Of a DNA stretch of 64,000 nucleotides, positions 54,310-62,699 are shown one piece after another (within the stretch, counting starts at the first letter, position 1; each line of letters begins with the position of its first letter). A program made the translations under genes and the position numbers. Origin of the DNA: Xanthobacter aminoxidans (lineage in GTDB: Bacteria > Pseudomonadota > Alphaproteobacteria > Rhizobiales > Xanthobacteraceae); NCBI RefSeq assembly GCF_023571765.1, contig NZ_JAMJXC010000009.1:158956-222955 (forward strand), in the 5' to 3' direction. Under the pieces are notes generated by a model. It searched no databases, was not told the origin of the DNA, and saw only the letters and a program-made list of their open reading frames with translations.

Positions 54310-55442
54310 TGGCGGTCGCACTCGCCCGCAAGACGCTGGTTCACGAATGGCGCCGCTTTCTGCCGGCGGTGATGTCGGTGGGCTTTTCCGGCGTCCTCAT
54401 CATCGTACAGGGCGCGCTGCTGCTCGGCATCGTCGGCACCAATGCGCTGCCGGTCACGCAGTCGCGCGCCGATCTGTGGGTCGGCTTTCCCGGAACGCAG
54501 AGCGCCGATCTTGGCCGCAGCATCGATGCCGGCGCCGCTGCCGAGCTGCTGGTCGATCCGCGCATCCTGCGCGTCGAGCCCCTCCTGCTGGGCTCCGGGG
54601 ACTGGCGCGGCCCGCGCGGCGGCGGCGTCAGCGTCACCCTCATCGGCATCGACACGCGGCCGGATGGGTTGGGGCTCGCCGAGGCGATGCCACGCTCCGG
54701 GCGCGCATTGCTGACGGAGCCGGCGACCGTGCTGGTGGACGCGGCGGACCTCGACAAGCTGGGAACCGCCATTGGTGGCGCCGCCGAGATCAACGGGCAG
54801 CGGGTGCGCGTGGTGGGCACCACGGACGGCATGCGCGCCATGGGCGGCGTCAACGTGGTCGCCTCCCTCGCCACCGTCAGGGCGCTCGATCGGTCGCTCG
54901 CGGCGGCCGGCGACGTCACTTACTATCTCGCGGCGCTGCGCTCCCCCGGCGCGGCCCGGGCGGTGAAGGCCCGCTTCTCCCAGTCCGAGACGCGAAAGCG
55001 CTTCGAGGTCTGGACGGCGGAGGATCTGGCCGGACGCTCGGTGCGTTACTGGCTGCTGGAATCGGGCGCCGGCGTCGGCTTCATCTTCGCGACCATCGTC
55101 GCCCTGCTGGTGGGCACGCTCATCACCAGCCAGACCCTGACGGCCGCCGTCGCGGCCTCGACGCCGCAATACGCCACCCTGCGGGCGATCGGCGTGCCGT
55201 TCCCCAAGCTGCGCCGCATCGTGGTGGAGCAGGCGGCGTGGGTCGGCGCCGTCGGCTTGGCGCTGGGTCTCGCCGGCAGCCTGCTCGCGGCGGCGCTGGC
55301 CTATCTTAACGGCATCCCCTTCGCGCTCGGCCCCGGCATCATGGCGCTGTCCGGCGGCCTCGTGCTGTCGGTCGCGCTGCTCGCGGGCGTGCTCGCGCTG
55401 CGCCGGTTGCGCCATGCCGATCCCGCGGCGCTGCTGCGATGA
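54309..55442 (+). CDS. FtsX/MacB-type ABC permease
   Basis: 377 residues from ATG 54309. One membrane helix near 17-40, a ~220-residue periplasmic domain, then three helices (about 258-285, 315-338, 347-368): the FtsX/DevC topology. The last block has Y-A-T-L-R-A-I-G-V-P, the coupling-helix motif of this family. It works with the ATPase and HlyD adaptor that follow (DevBCA-like set) and the outer-membrane factor before it, to push periplasmic or membrane-embedded cargo through the outer membrane. Confidence 0.9.
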   Translation: MAVALARKTLVHEWRRFLPAVMSVGFSGVLIIVQGALLLGIVGTNALPVTQSRADLWVGFPGTQSADLGRSIDAGAAAELLVDPRILRVEPLLLGSGDWRGPRGGGVSVTLIGIDTRPDGLGLAEAMPRSGRALLTEPATVLVDAADLDKLGTAIGGAAEINGQRVRVVGTTDGMRAMGGVNVVASLATVRALDRSLAAAGDVTYYLAALRSPGAARAVKARFSQSETRKRFEVWTAEDLAGRSVRYWLLESGAGVGFIFATIVALLVGTLITSQTLTAAVAASTPQYATLRAIGVPFPKLRRIVVEQAAWVGAVGLALGLAGSLLAAALAYLNGIPFALGPGIMALSGGLVLSVALLAGVLALRRLRHADPAALLR

Positions 55443-56164
55443 CGGCGGACGTCTCGCTGCGCGCGTGGGGGCTGGAGAAATCCTATGTCGTCCAGTCCAT
55501 CCGGACGCAGGCCCTGAGCGGCGTCTCCCTCGCGCTCCATCCGGGCGAACTCTCCCTCATCAGCGGTCCCTCGGGCTGCGGCAAGAGCACGCTACTGTCG
55601 CTGCTGAGCGGCCTGTCGCGCCCGGATCGCGGCGAGGTGCGAGCGCTCGGAACGGACCTCTGTGCGCTCGACGATGCCGCGCGGGACGCCTTCCGCCTCG
55701 TTCATTGCGGCTTTGTCTTTCAGGGCTTCAACCTGTTTCCGGCGCTTGATGCGCTGGAGCAGGTGCAACTCGTGCTCGACTATTGCGGTATCCCGCATGA
55801 CGTGGGCCGGCGGGCAGCCGCCCGGGTGCTCGACATGGTGGGGCTCGGCCCGCGGCAGCATCTGCGCCCGGCCGAGCTGTCGGGCGGCGAGAAGCAGCGG
55901 GTGGCGATCGCGCGGGCCATCGTCAAGCGCCCACGCCTGCTGTTCGCCGACGAGCCCACCAGCGCCCTCGACAGCGTGAACGGGGCCATCGTTACCGACC
56001 TCTTGCGCGAGATCGCCCACCGCAGCGGCACCATCGTCGTCTGCGTCTCGCACGATCCGCGCCTGATCGCCCGCGCCGACCGCGTCATCGAGATGGAGGA
56101 CGGCCGGCTCTGCCGCGACAGTCGCGGCGCTTCGAGATCCGGCGCCACGGAGACCTGTCCATGA
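55439..56164 (+). CDS. MacB/LolD-type ABC ATPase
   Basis: 241 residues. Walker A G-P-S-G-C-G-K-S-T at about 43-51, signature L-S-G-G-E-K-Q-R, Walker B L-L-F-A-D-E-P-T-S-A-L-D, switch His in V-S-H-D-P. Typical of the ATPases that drive FtsX-type mechanotransmission permeases. Overlaps both neighbours by 4 nt. Confidence 0.93.
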   Translation: MTADVSLRAWGLEKSYVVQSIRTQALSGVSLALHPGELSLISGPSGCGKSTLLSLLSGLSRPDRGEVRALGTDLCALDDAARDAFRLVHCGFVFQGFNLFPALDALEQVQLVLDYCGIPHDVGRRAAARVLDMVGLGPRQHLRPAELSGGEKQRVAIARAIVKRPRLLFADEPTSALDSVNGAIVTDLLREIAHRSGTIVVCVSHDPRLIARADRVIEMEDGRLCRDSRGASRSGATETCP

Positions 56165-57078
56165 AGCTCTCGCGTTTTGTCACCATCGCCCCGGTGGTGC
56201 TGGCGCTCGCCGTCTGCATCACCGCCGGCATCGTGATGGTGACCAACAGCAGCCGGGTGGATGCCGAGCCGCAGCCGGACGGCGCGCCGGTGATCGCCGC
56301 GGCGCGCGGGCGCGTGGAGGTGGAGGGCGGCCTCTCGCGCATCGTGGCCACGCGGGACGGCGAGGTTCAGGAGGTGCTGGTGGCCGAGGGCCAGCGCGTG
56401 GAGGCCGGCACGGTTCTGGCGCGGCTCGCGGCGCGCGAGGCCAGCTTCGCCCTCGCCGCCGCCGAGGCCGCGCTCGATGAGGCGAAGGCCCGGCAGGCGG
56501 CGCTGGAGCGGCGACGCGCCATGCAGCAGCGTGGCCTCGACCGCACCCGCCGCGCGGCGAAGGAGCAGGCGGTTTCCGCGCAGGCCCTCGACGAGGCCGA
56601 GGCGGCGATGGCCGCGCTGACCGGCGAGTTGAAGGGCGCCGAGGCCGCGTCCGCGCTCGCGCTCGCCCGCCGCGACAGTGCCCTCTATGAGCGCGAGCGC
56701 CGCGAGGTGCGCGCCCCGCTCGCCGGGCGTGTCGCGCGCCGCTCGGTGAAACCGGGTGACATCGTGTCCGCCGGCGCGGCGACGGAGATGTTCGTTGTCA
56801 TCCCCGATGCGCCTCTGATCGTGCGGGCGGAGATCCAGGAGAATTTCGTGCGGCTGGTGAAGCCGGGCATGACTGCCGAGATCGTCGCGGAGAGCGACGA
56901 GCGCACGAGCGCTCCCGGCCGTGTTCTGAGGGTCGGTGCTTTCCTCGACAACCGCCGCGGGGGCGAGGGGCCGACCGAGCGCGCCGACGTGCGCGTGGCG
57001 GACGGCATCCTCGAAATCGACCGGCCGGAGCTCTTCCTCATCGGCCAGCGCGTCTATGTACGCTTTCACAATCCGTGA
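56161..57078 (+). CDS. HlyD/DevB-type membrane fusion protein
   Basis: 305 residues. Inner-membrane anchor 8-30, then lipoyl-type segment, a coiled coil at about 95-175 (A-E-A-A-L-D-E-A-K-A-R-Q-A-A-L-E), and the barrel V-R-A-P-L-A-G-R-V-A-R. Periplasmic adaptor joining the FtsX-type permease to the NodT-type outer-membrane factor. Short for the family but with all segments present. Last gene of the operon; operator D follows. Confidence 0.9.
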   Translation: MKLSRFVTIAPVVLALAVCITAGIVMVTNSSRVDAEPQPDGAPVIAAARGRVEVEGGLSRIVATRDGEVQEVLVAEGQRVEAGTVLARLAAREASFALAAAEAALDEAKARQAALERRRAMQQRGLDRTRRAAKEQAVSAQALDEAEAAMAALTGELKGAEAASALALARRDSALYERERREVRAPLAGRVARRSVKPGDIVSAGAATEMFVVIPDAPLIVRAEIQENFVRLVKPGMTAEIVAESDERTSAPGRVLRVGAFLDNRRGGEGPTERADVRVADGILEIDRPELFLIGQRVYVRFHNP

Positions 57079-57099
57079 AGATGAAGCTCAGCAATCGCA

Positions 57100-57116
57100 C
57101 GTAATGCCCGCGTAAT
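57100..57116 (+). promoter_or_regulatory. Direct-repeat operator D (biosynthetic operon)
   Basis: CGTAATGCCCGCGTAAT: GTAAT at 57101 and 57112, 11 bp apart. It lies in the 87-bp gap before the acyl carrier protein gene, whose TTG start is 49 nt downstream. The near identity with operator C ties the enzyme operon to the export operons and the two-component system. Confidence 0.7.
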
Positions 57117-57165
57117 CCGCCGCCTGCATCGATCTCCCCAGAAGCAATCGGATCGGAGATCCCCT

Positions 57166-57483
57166 TTGTCAGCCAATCTGCCCGACGACGACCGGCCCAC
57201 CGAGATTTGGCCCTCTTCCGTCGAGCCCGAGCTCGCCGCGCTCCTGGTGGACCTGATCGCCCGGGAAGGCATGCTGGACCGCGCCGCGTTGAAGCCCGGC
57301 GCCACCCTCGACGAGCTGGATTTCGACTCGCTCGAGGCGGTCCTGGTGATCAACGGCGTCGAGCAGGCCTTCGACATCGAGATCGGAAGCGAGGTGCGCT
57401 GGGGCGAGGTGCGCAATCTCGGCGAACTCGTGGTTCTGCTCGCGGACACCGTCAAGCGCGCGACGCCTGCGCTGCAGTCATGA
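57166..57483 (+). CDS. Acyl carrier protein
   Basis: 105 residues from a TTG start after CGGAGA; no in-frame ATG precedes the carrier domain. The phosphopantetheine site is Ser55 in L-D-F-D-S-L-E-A-V, followed by helix III with F-D-I-E-I. N-terminal 15 residues are Asp/Pro-rich and lie outside the fold. It is a dedicated carrier, distinct from housekeeping AcpP in length and sequence, and overlaps a ketosynthase gene, so it likely holds the chain or amino acid during synthesis. Confidence 0.88.
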   Translation: MSANLPDDDRPTEIWPSSVEPELAALLVDLIAREGMLDRAALKPGATLDELDFDSLEAVLVINGVEQAFDIEIGSEVRWGEVRNLGELVVLLADTVKRATPALQS

Positions 57484-58697
57484 GCAGCGTCGCGATCACC
57501 GGCTTCGGCGTCGTGTCCGCCGCCGGAGCCGACCGGCGCGCCTTCGCCCGCGCGCTGTTCGATGGGCGTAGCGCCATCGGCCCCGTCGTGCTGCCGCGCG
57601 CCTTCGGGCGTCGCGCGTTCCGGGCGGCTCAGATCGGCGATCTCCCCGACAGCGTGGCGCAGACGGCTGGCGACCGGCGCGCGTATGACCGCTTCAGCCT
57701 GCTGGCCTTGCTGGCGGCGGAGGAAGCGGTTGCTGCGGCCGGCCTGGGTGCGGAAGATCTGGCTGGCGATCGCACTTCGGTGCTGGTTGGAACCGGCATC
57801 GGTGGTGCCACCTCCATCGACGACAGCCACCACGGGCTCTATGTGGAGCAGCGCCGGCCCGATCCCCTCACCATTCCCCGGCTGATGGCCCATGCGGCCC
57901 CCGCGCTGCTGAGCCGTCGGTGGGGCTGCCGCGGCACCGTCCTCGCCCTATCGAGCGCATGCGCCTCGGGCGCGCAGGCCATCGGGCTCGGCATAAGCTT
58001 CATCAGGGCGGGCCTTGCCGATCGCGTGCTCGCGGGAGGAACCGAGGCCTCGCTCACGCCGTCCGCCCTTGAGAGCTGGCAGGCCATGCGCGTGCTGACC
58101 TCGACCCGCTGCCGACCCTTCTGCGCGGACCGCGACGGCATGGTGCTGGGCGAGGGCGCGGCGGTGTTCGTGCTGGAGAGCGACGAAGCGGCGGCACGGC
58201 GTGGCGCGCCGGTCCTCGCCCGCCTGCGTGGCTATGGCACGACCTCCGACGCGGGTGATCTGGTGCGCCCCGATGCCGGCGGCGCGGCGGCGGCCATCCG
58301 CGCAGCGCTCGCAGATGCCGGCCTCGCTCCGCACGACATCAGCCATGTGAACGCCCATGGCACCGGCACGCGGCTGAATGACGCCGCCGAGGCCGAAGCC
58401 CTTCAGGCGGTCCTGGGCGCCGATGCGGCGCGCATTCCACTCTCGGCGACCAAGCCGGTCCACGGCCATACGCTGGGGGCCTCGGGTGCCCTGGAGCTTG
58501 CCGCGACGATCCTCGCCCTCCAGTCCCGCACCGCGCCGGGCACCCTCGGCTTCGAGGCGGCACAGGCCGAATATCCGCTGGCCATCAGCGACCAGAACCA
58601 GCCCATCGCCGGTGCGATCGGCCTCAGCAACAGCTTCGCGTTCGGCGGCGTCAATGCCGCGCTGATCGTCGAGGCGCTCCCGCTCGCGCCCCTGTGA
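57480..58697 (+). CDS. Beta-ketoacyl-ACP synthase (FabF-like)
   Basis: 405 residues from ATG 57480. Condensing enzyme with Cys161 in L-S-S-A-C-A-S-G, His293 in N-A-H-G-T-G-T, Lys325 in S-A-T-K-P and His330 in V-H-G-H-T-L-G-A-S-G: a complete Cys-His-His set, so condensation is expected rather than chain-length-factor function. Probably elongates or starts an acyl chain on the preceding carrier protein. No acyltransferase, ketoreductase or dehydratase genes are adjacent, so a single condensation or use of fatty-acid-synthesis enzymes is likely. Confidence 0.9.
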   Translation: MSSVAITGFGVVSAAGADRRAFARALFDGRSAIGPVVLPRAFGRRAFRAAQIGDLPDSVAQTAGDRRAYDRFSLLALLAAEEAVAAAGLGAEDLAGDRTSVLVGTGIGGATSIDDSHHGLYVEQRRPDPLTIPRLMAHAAPALLSRRWGCRGTVLALSSACASGAQAIGLGISFIRAGLADRVLAGGTEASLTPSALESWQAMRVLTSTRCRPFCADRDGMVLGEGAAVFVLESDEAAARRGAPVLARLRGYGTTSDAGDLVRPDAGGAAAAIRAALADAGLAPHDISHVNAHGTGTRLNDAAEAEALQAVLGADAARIPLSATKPVHGHTLGASGALELAATILALQSRTAPGTLGFEAAQAEYPLAISDQNQPIAGAIGLSNSFAFGGVNAALIVEALPLAPL

Positions 58698-59425
58698 GGT
58701 CCGCCTTGCCCCCTGCGCCATCCTCGCCGCCATCTCTCTGGCAGGCCATCGTCGATTTCGACGGCACGATCTCCCGGGAGGACACCACCGACCGCGTCCT
58801 GGAACGCTTCGCCGCGCCGGGCTGGGAGGCGATCGAGGCCGAATGGCACGCCGGCCTCATCGGCTCGCGCGCCTGCATGACCCGACAGGTCGATCTGCTG
58901 CGCGTCTCGCCCGACGCGCTCGACACCTTCGCCGCCACGCTGGAGATCGATCCCGGGTTCCCGGAGTTCGTCCGCCTCTGCGGGCGCCACGCCATTCCCC
59001 TCACCATCGTGTCCGACGGGCTCGACAGGACGATCCGCACGGTCATGGCGCGCGCCGGCCTTGGTCCCATCCCGGTGGTCGCCAACGAACTCAGGTGGAT
59101 GGGCGGCGACCGCTGGCGGCTGCTGTCGCCGCATGCGGCGCCGGGCGGAGCCTGCGGCAGCGGCACCTGCAAGTGCCGTGTCGCCGCGCAACTGGCGCGC
59201 CCGCTGAATTTGCTCGTCGGTGACGGGCGGTCGGACTTCTGCGTGGCGGGCGAAGCCGACCTCGTGTTCGCCAAGGCCAGCCTCGTCGCCCACTGTGCGC
59301 AGGCCGGCATCCCCCATCACCCCATCGCGGATTTCACCGACGCCAGCGCGCGTCTGGAAGTGGTTCTCGCCGGCGCGCCGCTGCCGGCCGCACCCCGTCA
59401 ACTCGAGGACAAGATCAATGGATAA
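58694..59425 (+). CDS. MtnX-like HAD-IB phosphatase
   Basis: 243 residues from a GTG overlapping the ketosynthase stop (GTGA). HAD motif I is D-F-D-G-T (Asp21, Asp23), followed by the MtnX-like I-S-R-E-D-T-T-D; motif II is S-D-G-L; motif III/IV region L-V-G-D-G-R-S-D-F. A Cys-rich insert C-G-S-G-T-C-K-C near 153-160 resembles the C-K pair of MtnX proteins. It dephosphorylates a small phosphate ester; no other methionine-salvage gene is here, so it probably acts on a pathway intermediate such as a phosphorylated amino or keto alcohol. Confidence 0.85.
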   Translation: MRSALPPAPSSPPSLWQAIVDFDGTISREDTTDRVLERFAAPGWEAIEAEWHAGLIGSRACMTRQVDLLRVSPDALDTFAATLEIDPGFPEFVRLCGRHAIPLTIVSDGLDRTIRTVMARAGLGPIPVVANELRWMGGDRWRLLSPHAAPGGACGSGTCKCRVAAQLARPLNLLVGDGRSDFCVAGEADLVFAKASLVAHCAQAGIPHHPIADFTDASARLEVVLAGAPLPAAPRQLEDKING

Positions 59426-60860
59426 CGCCGTTCTCCAGCACGACCGCTCGACCGCCGCCAGCGGGGCGACGCGCGCCGGCCTCGCCGCCGAGGAGGCGCG
59501 CTTGCTGGCCCTTGAGGCCGAGTATTGCTCCCATGGCGATACGGTTCACTACACGCAGTTTCCGAAGATCTTCTCGGGCTGCGAAGGGTCTTTCATGCTG
59601 GATGCGGCCGGAAACCGCTTCCTTGACCTGCAGATGTGGTACTCGGCCGTCAACTTCGGCTACGCCAACCCGCGCCTCAACGCCGCGCTGAAGCGTCAGA
59701 TCGATACTCTGCCGCAGGTGGCGAGCCAGTATCTCCACCGCGAGAAGATCGAGCTCGCGGCCATGATCGGGAAGGATGCCGAGGCCAAGTTCGGGGCCAA
59801 GGGGAGGGTGCATTTCAACGTCGGCGGCGCCCAGGCGGTGGAGGATTCCCTCAAGATCGTGCGCAACGCCAGCAACGGAAAGAGCCTGATGTTCGCTTTC
59901 GAGGGCGGATACCACGGCCGCACCCTCGGCGCGTCCGCTATCACCTCGTCCTATCGCTATCGCCGGCGTTTCGGCCATTTCGGCGAGCGCGCGCAATTCA
60001 TCCCCTTTCCCTACCATTTCCGCGGACCGAAGGGCATGAGCAAGGAGGAGTATGGCGAACACTGCGTCGCCCAGTTCGCCCGTCTGTTCGAGAGCGAGTA
60101 TAATGGCGTCTGGGACCCCAAGCTCGGCCAGGCCGAATACGCGGCCTTCTATGTGGAACCCTTGCAGGGCACGGGCGGATACGTCATTCCCCCGCGCAAC
60201 TTCTTCACGGGGCTGAAGAAGGTGCTCGACGACCACGGCATCCTGCTGGTCGTCGACGAGATCCAGATGGGCTTCTACCGGACCGGAAAGCTCTGGTCGA
60301 TCGAGCATTTCGGCGTGCAGCCGGACGTGATCGTCTTCGGCAAGGCGGTCACCAACGGCCTCAATCCCCTGTCTGGCGTCTGGGCGAAGGAAGAGCTCAT
60401 CAATCCCACCGTCTTCCCGGCCGGCTCCACCCATTCGACCTTCAACGCCAACCCGCTCGGCACCGCCGTCGCGCTGGAGGCGATGAAGATGATGGCCGAG
60501 GAAGACTACGAGCCCATGGTCATGGCCAAGGGCGCCTACTTCCTGGAGGGGCTCCGGGACTTGCAGCGGCGCCACAGGATCGTCGGCGACGTGGACGGCC
60601 TCGGCATGGCGCTGCGCATGGAGATCTGCGAGGCGCACGACAGCTATACGCCGGCCAAGCGCCTCGTGGACCTCATGTGCGATGAGGGCATGAAGGCCGA
60701 TCTCGAGGTCGCCGGCCGCCGCTATGGGCTCGTGCTCGACATCGGCGGCTACCACAAAAACGTCATCACCCTCGCGCCGGCGCTGACCATGAGCTACGCC
60801 GAGATCGATCTCGCCATCGCGCTGCTCGACCAGTTGCTCGCCCGCGTCGCGGCGGCTTGA
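59418..60860 (+). CDS. Class III (PLP) aminotransferase
   Basis: 480 residues from ATG 59418, overlapping the phosphatase end by 8 nt. Fold-type I: G-G-A-Q-A-V-E-D near 136-143 for phosphate binding, Y-H-G-R-T-L-G at 165-171, V-V-D-E-I-Q-M-G at 278-285 with the ring-stacking Asp, and PLP Lys309 in F-G-K-A-V-T-N-G. Class III enzymes transfer amino groups to aldehydes or keto groups away from a carboxylate, such as diamines, 4-aminobutyrate or chain-end ketones. In this operon it likely aminates the ketosynthase-derived chain or a dephosphorylated C3/C4 unit. Confidence 0.92.
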   Translation: MDNAVLQHDRSTAASGATRAGLAAEEARLLALEAEYCSHGDTVHYTQFPKIFSGCEGSFMLDAAGNRFLDLQMWYSAVNFGYANPRLNAALKRQIDTLPQVASQYLHREKIELAAMIGKDAEAKFGAKGRVHFNVGGAQAVEDSLKIVRNASNGKSLMFAFEGGYHGRTLGASAITSSYRYRRRFGHFGERAQFIPFPYHFRGPKGMSKEEYGEHCVAQFARLFESEYNGVWDPKLGQAEYAAFYVEPLQGTGGYVIPPRNFFTGLKKVLDDHGILLVVDEIQMGFYRTGKLWSIEHFGVQPDVIVFGKAVTNGLNPLSGVWAKEELINPTVFPAGSTHSTFNANPLGTAVALEAMKMMAEEDYEPMVMAKGAYFLEGLRDLQRRHRIVGDVDGLGMALRMEICEAHDSYTPAKRLVDLMCDEGMKADLEVAGRRYGLVLDIGGYHKNVITLAPALTMSYAEIDLAIALLDQLLARVAAA

Positions 60861-60873
60861 GCGGCGCGCGACC

Positions 60874-61794
60874 ATGGCGCGATTTCGTGTGATCGATCTG
60901 GACGGCAGCCTGCCGGCCCAGGAGCCGCTGCGCCGGCGCATGGATGCGGGGACGGCCACCCGCATCGATGCCGTCGACCTCGCCGGCCGCCTGCGCATCG
61001 TCGCGAGCCGCGGGGCGCTGCGCCGCCTCGCCGCGCGGCTGCCGCCGGCGGAGGACGGCGCGGGCGCGACCGTCACCTTCTACGGCTCGGGCGATTTCCA
61101 CCACCTCACGGCCGGATTGGTGGCGGCGCTGGACGAGCCCGTCACCATCGTCCATTTCGACAATCATCCCGACTGGGTGCGGTTTCCCCCCACGCACAAT
61201 TGCGGCGCCTGGGTCAATCGCGCACTCAGCCTGCGGCATGTGTACAAGGTGGTCACCATCGGCCCATGCAGCGGCGATCTGGTGCGGCCGGAATTGCAGC
61301 TCGCGAACCTTGGGGCGGTGCGGGACGGGCGCATCGCGCTCTACCCCTGGCGGCATCCCCCGTCGCGCGTCTGGGGCCGCTACGGCCACACGCGTTGCTA
61401 CCGGCAGGAGGGCGACCATCTGCACTGGCGCAATCTCGCCGAGGAAAGCTGGACGGATTTCCTCGGCGAGCTCGTCGAGGAGATTCTGACCCGCGCCATA
61501 TGGATTACCATCGACAAGGACGTGCTCGCGCGCGGCGACGCGCTGACCAACTGGGACCAAGGCGCCTTGCCGCTCGGCAATCTGCTCGCCGCGGTCGAGC
61601 ATCTTGCCGGCACGCGCCACATCGCCGGCGTGGATGTCTGCGGCGACTGGTCGGAGCCGCGCTTCAAAGACCCGTTCCGCGCCGCCCTGGCGAGGTTCGA
61701 CCATCCGCTGCCCCTTCGCCCCAGCGCAGACGACCTCGCCGTCAATGCGCGGGTGAATGCCCAACTCATCGATCTCTTCGACCGGGTGCTGTGA
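60874..61794 (+). CDS. Arginase/ureohydrolase-fold protein (divergent)
   Basis: 306 residues. The metal-ligand pattern of arginases is preserved although the rest is divergent: His76/His77 in G-D-F-H-H, Asp96-x-His98-x-Asp100 in H-F-D-N-H-P-D and Asp214-x-Asp216 in T-I-D-K-D. A second-site motif D-V-C-G-D-W-S-E-P-R-F near 255 replaces the usual Asp-Pro loop. It could hydrolyse a C-N bond (guanidino, amidino or amide), or catalyse its formation in a biosynthetic setting. It follows the aminotransferase by 13 nt and overlaps the hydrolase start. Confidence 0.75.
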   Translation: MARFRVIDLDGSLPAQEPLRRRMDAGTATRIDAVDLAGRLRIVASRGALRRLAARLPPAEDGAGATVTFYGSGDFHHLTAGLVAALDEPVTIVHFDNHPDWVRFPPTHNCGAWVNRALSLRHVYKVVTIGPCSGDLVRPELQLANLGAVRDGRIALYPWRHPPSRVWGRYGHTRCYRQEGDHLHWRNLAEESWTDFLGELVEEILTRAIWITIDKDVLARGDALTNWDQGALPLGNLLAAVEHLAGTRHIAGVDVCGDWSEPRFKDPFRAALARFDHPLPLRPSADDLAVNARVNAQLIDLFDRVL

Positions 61795-62699
61795 TGATCT
61801 CTGGAAACGCGCGCCCGTCGCGGGAAGAGGACGGCCCTGCACCCCGGGTGGCCGCGGCTGACCACGGCATAAGGCTGGCCGGCGGGCGAACCGGCTTCCT
61901 CCTGCTCCACGGCCTCGGCGGCACACCGGTGGAGCTGAAACTCATCGCTCGGGCGCTCAACGCCGCTGGTCACACGGTCCATTGCCCGCAGCTCGTCGGT
62001 CATTGCGGCAGCGAGGGCGACCTGCTCGCCACCGGCTGGCGCGACTGGGCGCGAAGCGCCCTCGACGCCCTGGCGCGCCTCCATGCCGAGTGCGACCGGG
62101 TGATCGTCGGCGGCCTTTCGATGGGCGCTGTGCTGGCCATCCATGTCGCCGCCGAGCGTCCGGCCCAGGTGGACGGCCTCGCGCTCTACGCGCCGACCCT
62201 GCGTTACGACGGCTGGTCGATCCCGCGCTACGCCTTTCTGCTGAAGTGGCTGATCAACACGCCGCTCGGCCGCCGCTACCGCTTTCCCGAGCGCGAGCCC
62301 TACGGCATCAAGCACAGGCGCACTCGCCAGACGATCATGGAGGCGATGGCCTCCGGCGACACCGCAATGGCCGGGCTGGAGGGCACGCCCGCGCGGGCGC
62401 TCCAGCAGCTCTGGCGGCTTGTCGCGGTGACGCGCGCGCGGATGCCCGCCGTGACCTGCCCGGCGCTGCTCGTCCATGCGCGCGAGGACGATATCGCCGG
62501 GCTTTCCAACGTCTTCGAGATCCAGCACCGCCTCGGCGGGCTCGTCGACGCGGTGATCCTCGACGATTGCTATCACCTCGTCACCATCGACCAGCAGCGC
62601 GGCATTGTCGTGGACCGCACGCTCGCGCTCGCGAACCGCCTCGCGACCGCGGGCGGGAGAACGCGGCCCGGCCGAGCGCGCGTGGCCGCGGCGCAATGA
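61794..62699 (+). CDS. Alpha/beta hydrolase (carboxylesterase-like)
   Basis: 301 residues from ATG 61794. H-G-L-G-G oxyanion region at 39-43, nucleophile Ser109 in G-G-L-S-M-G, Asp in H-A-R-E-D-D near residue 227 and His in C-Y-H-L-V near residue 261. The L-L-L-H-G-L-G-G-T-P opening and helical cap resemble Est30-type carboxylesterases and related thioesterases. It may release the product from the carrier protein or form/open an ester. Stop overlaps the next gene (ATGA). Confidence 0.88.
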   Translation: MISGNARPSREEDGPAPRVAAADHGIRLAGGRTGFLLLHGLGGTPVELKLIARALNAAGHTVHCPQLVGHCGSEGDLLATGWRDWARSALDALARLHAECDRVIVGGLSMGAVLAIHVAAERPAQVDGLALYAPTLRYDGWSIPRYAFLLKWLINTPLGRRYRFPEREPYGIKHRRTRQTIMEAMASGDTAMAGLEGTPARALQQLWRLVAVTRARMPAVTCPALLVHAREDDIAGLSNVFEIQHRLGGLVDAVILDDCYHLVTIDQQRGIVVDRTLALANRLATAGGRTRPGRARVAAAQ

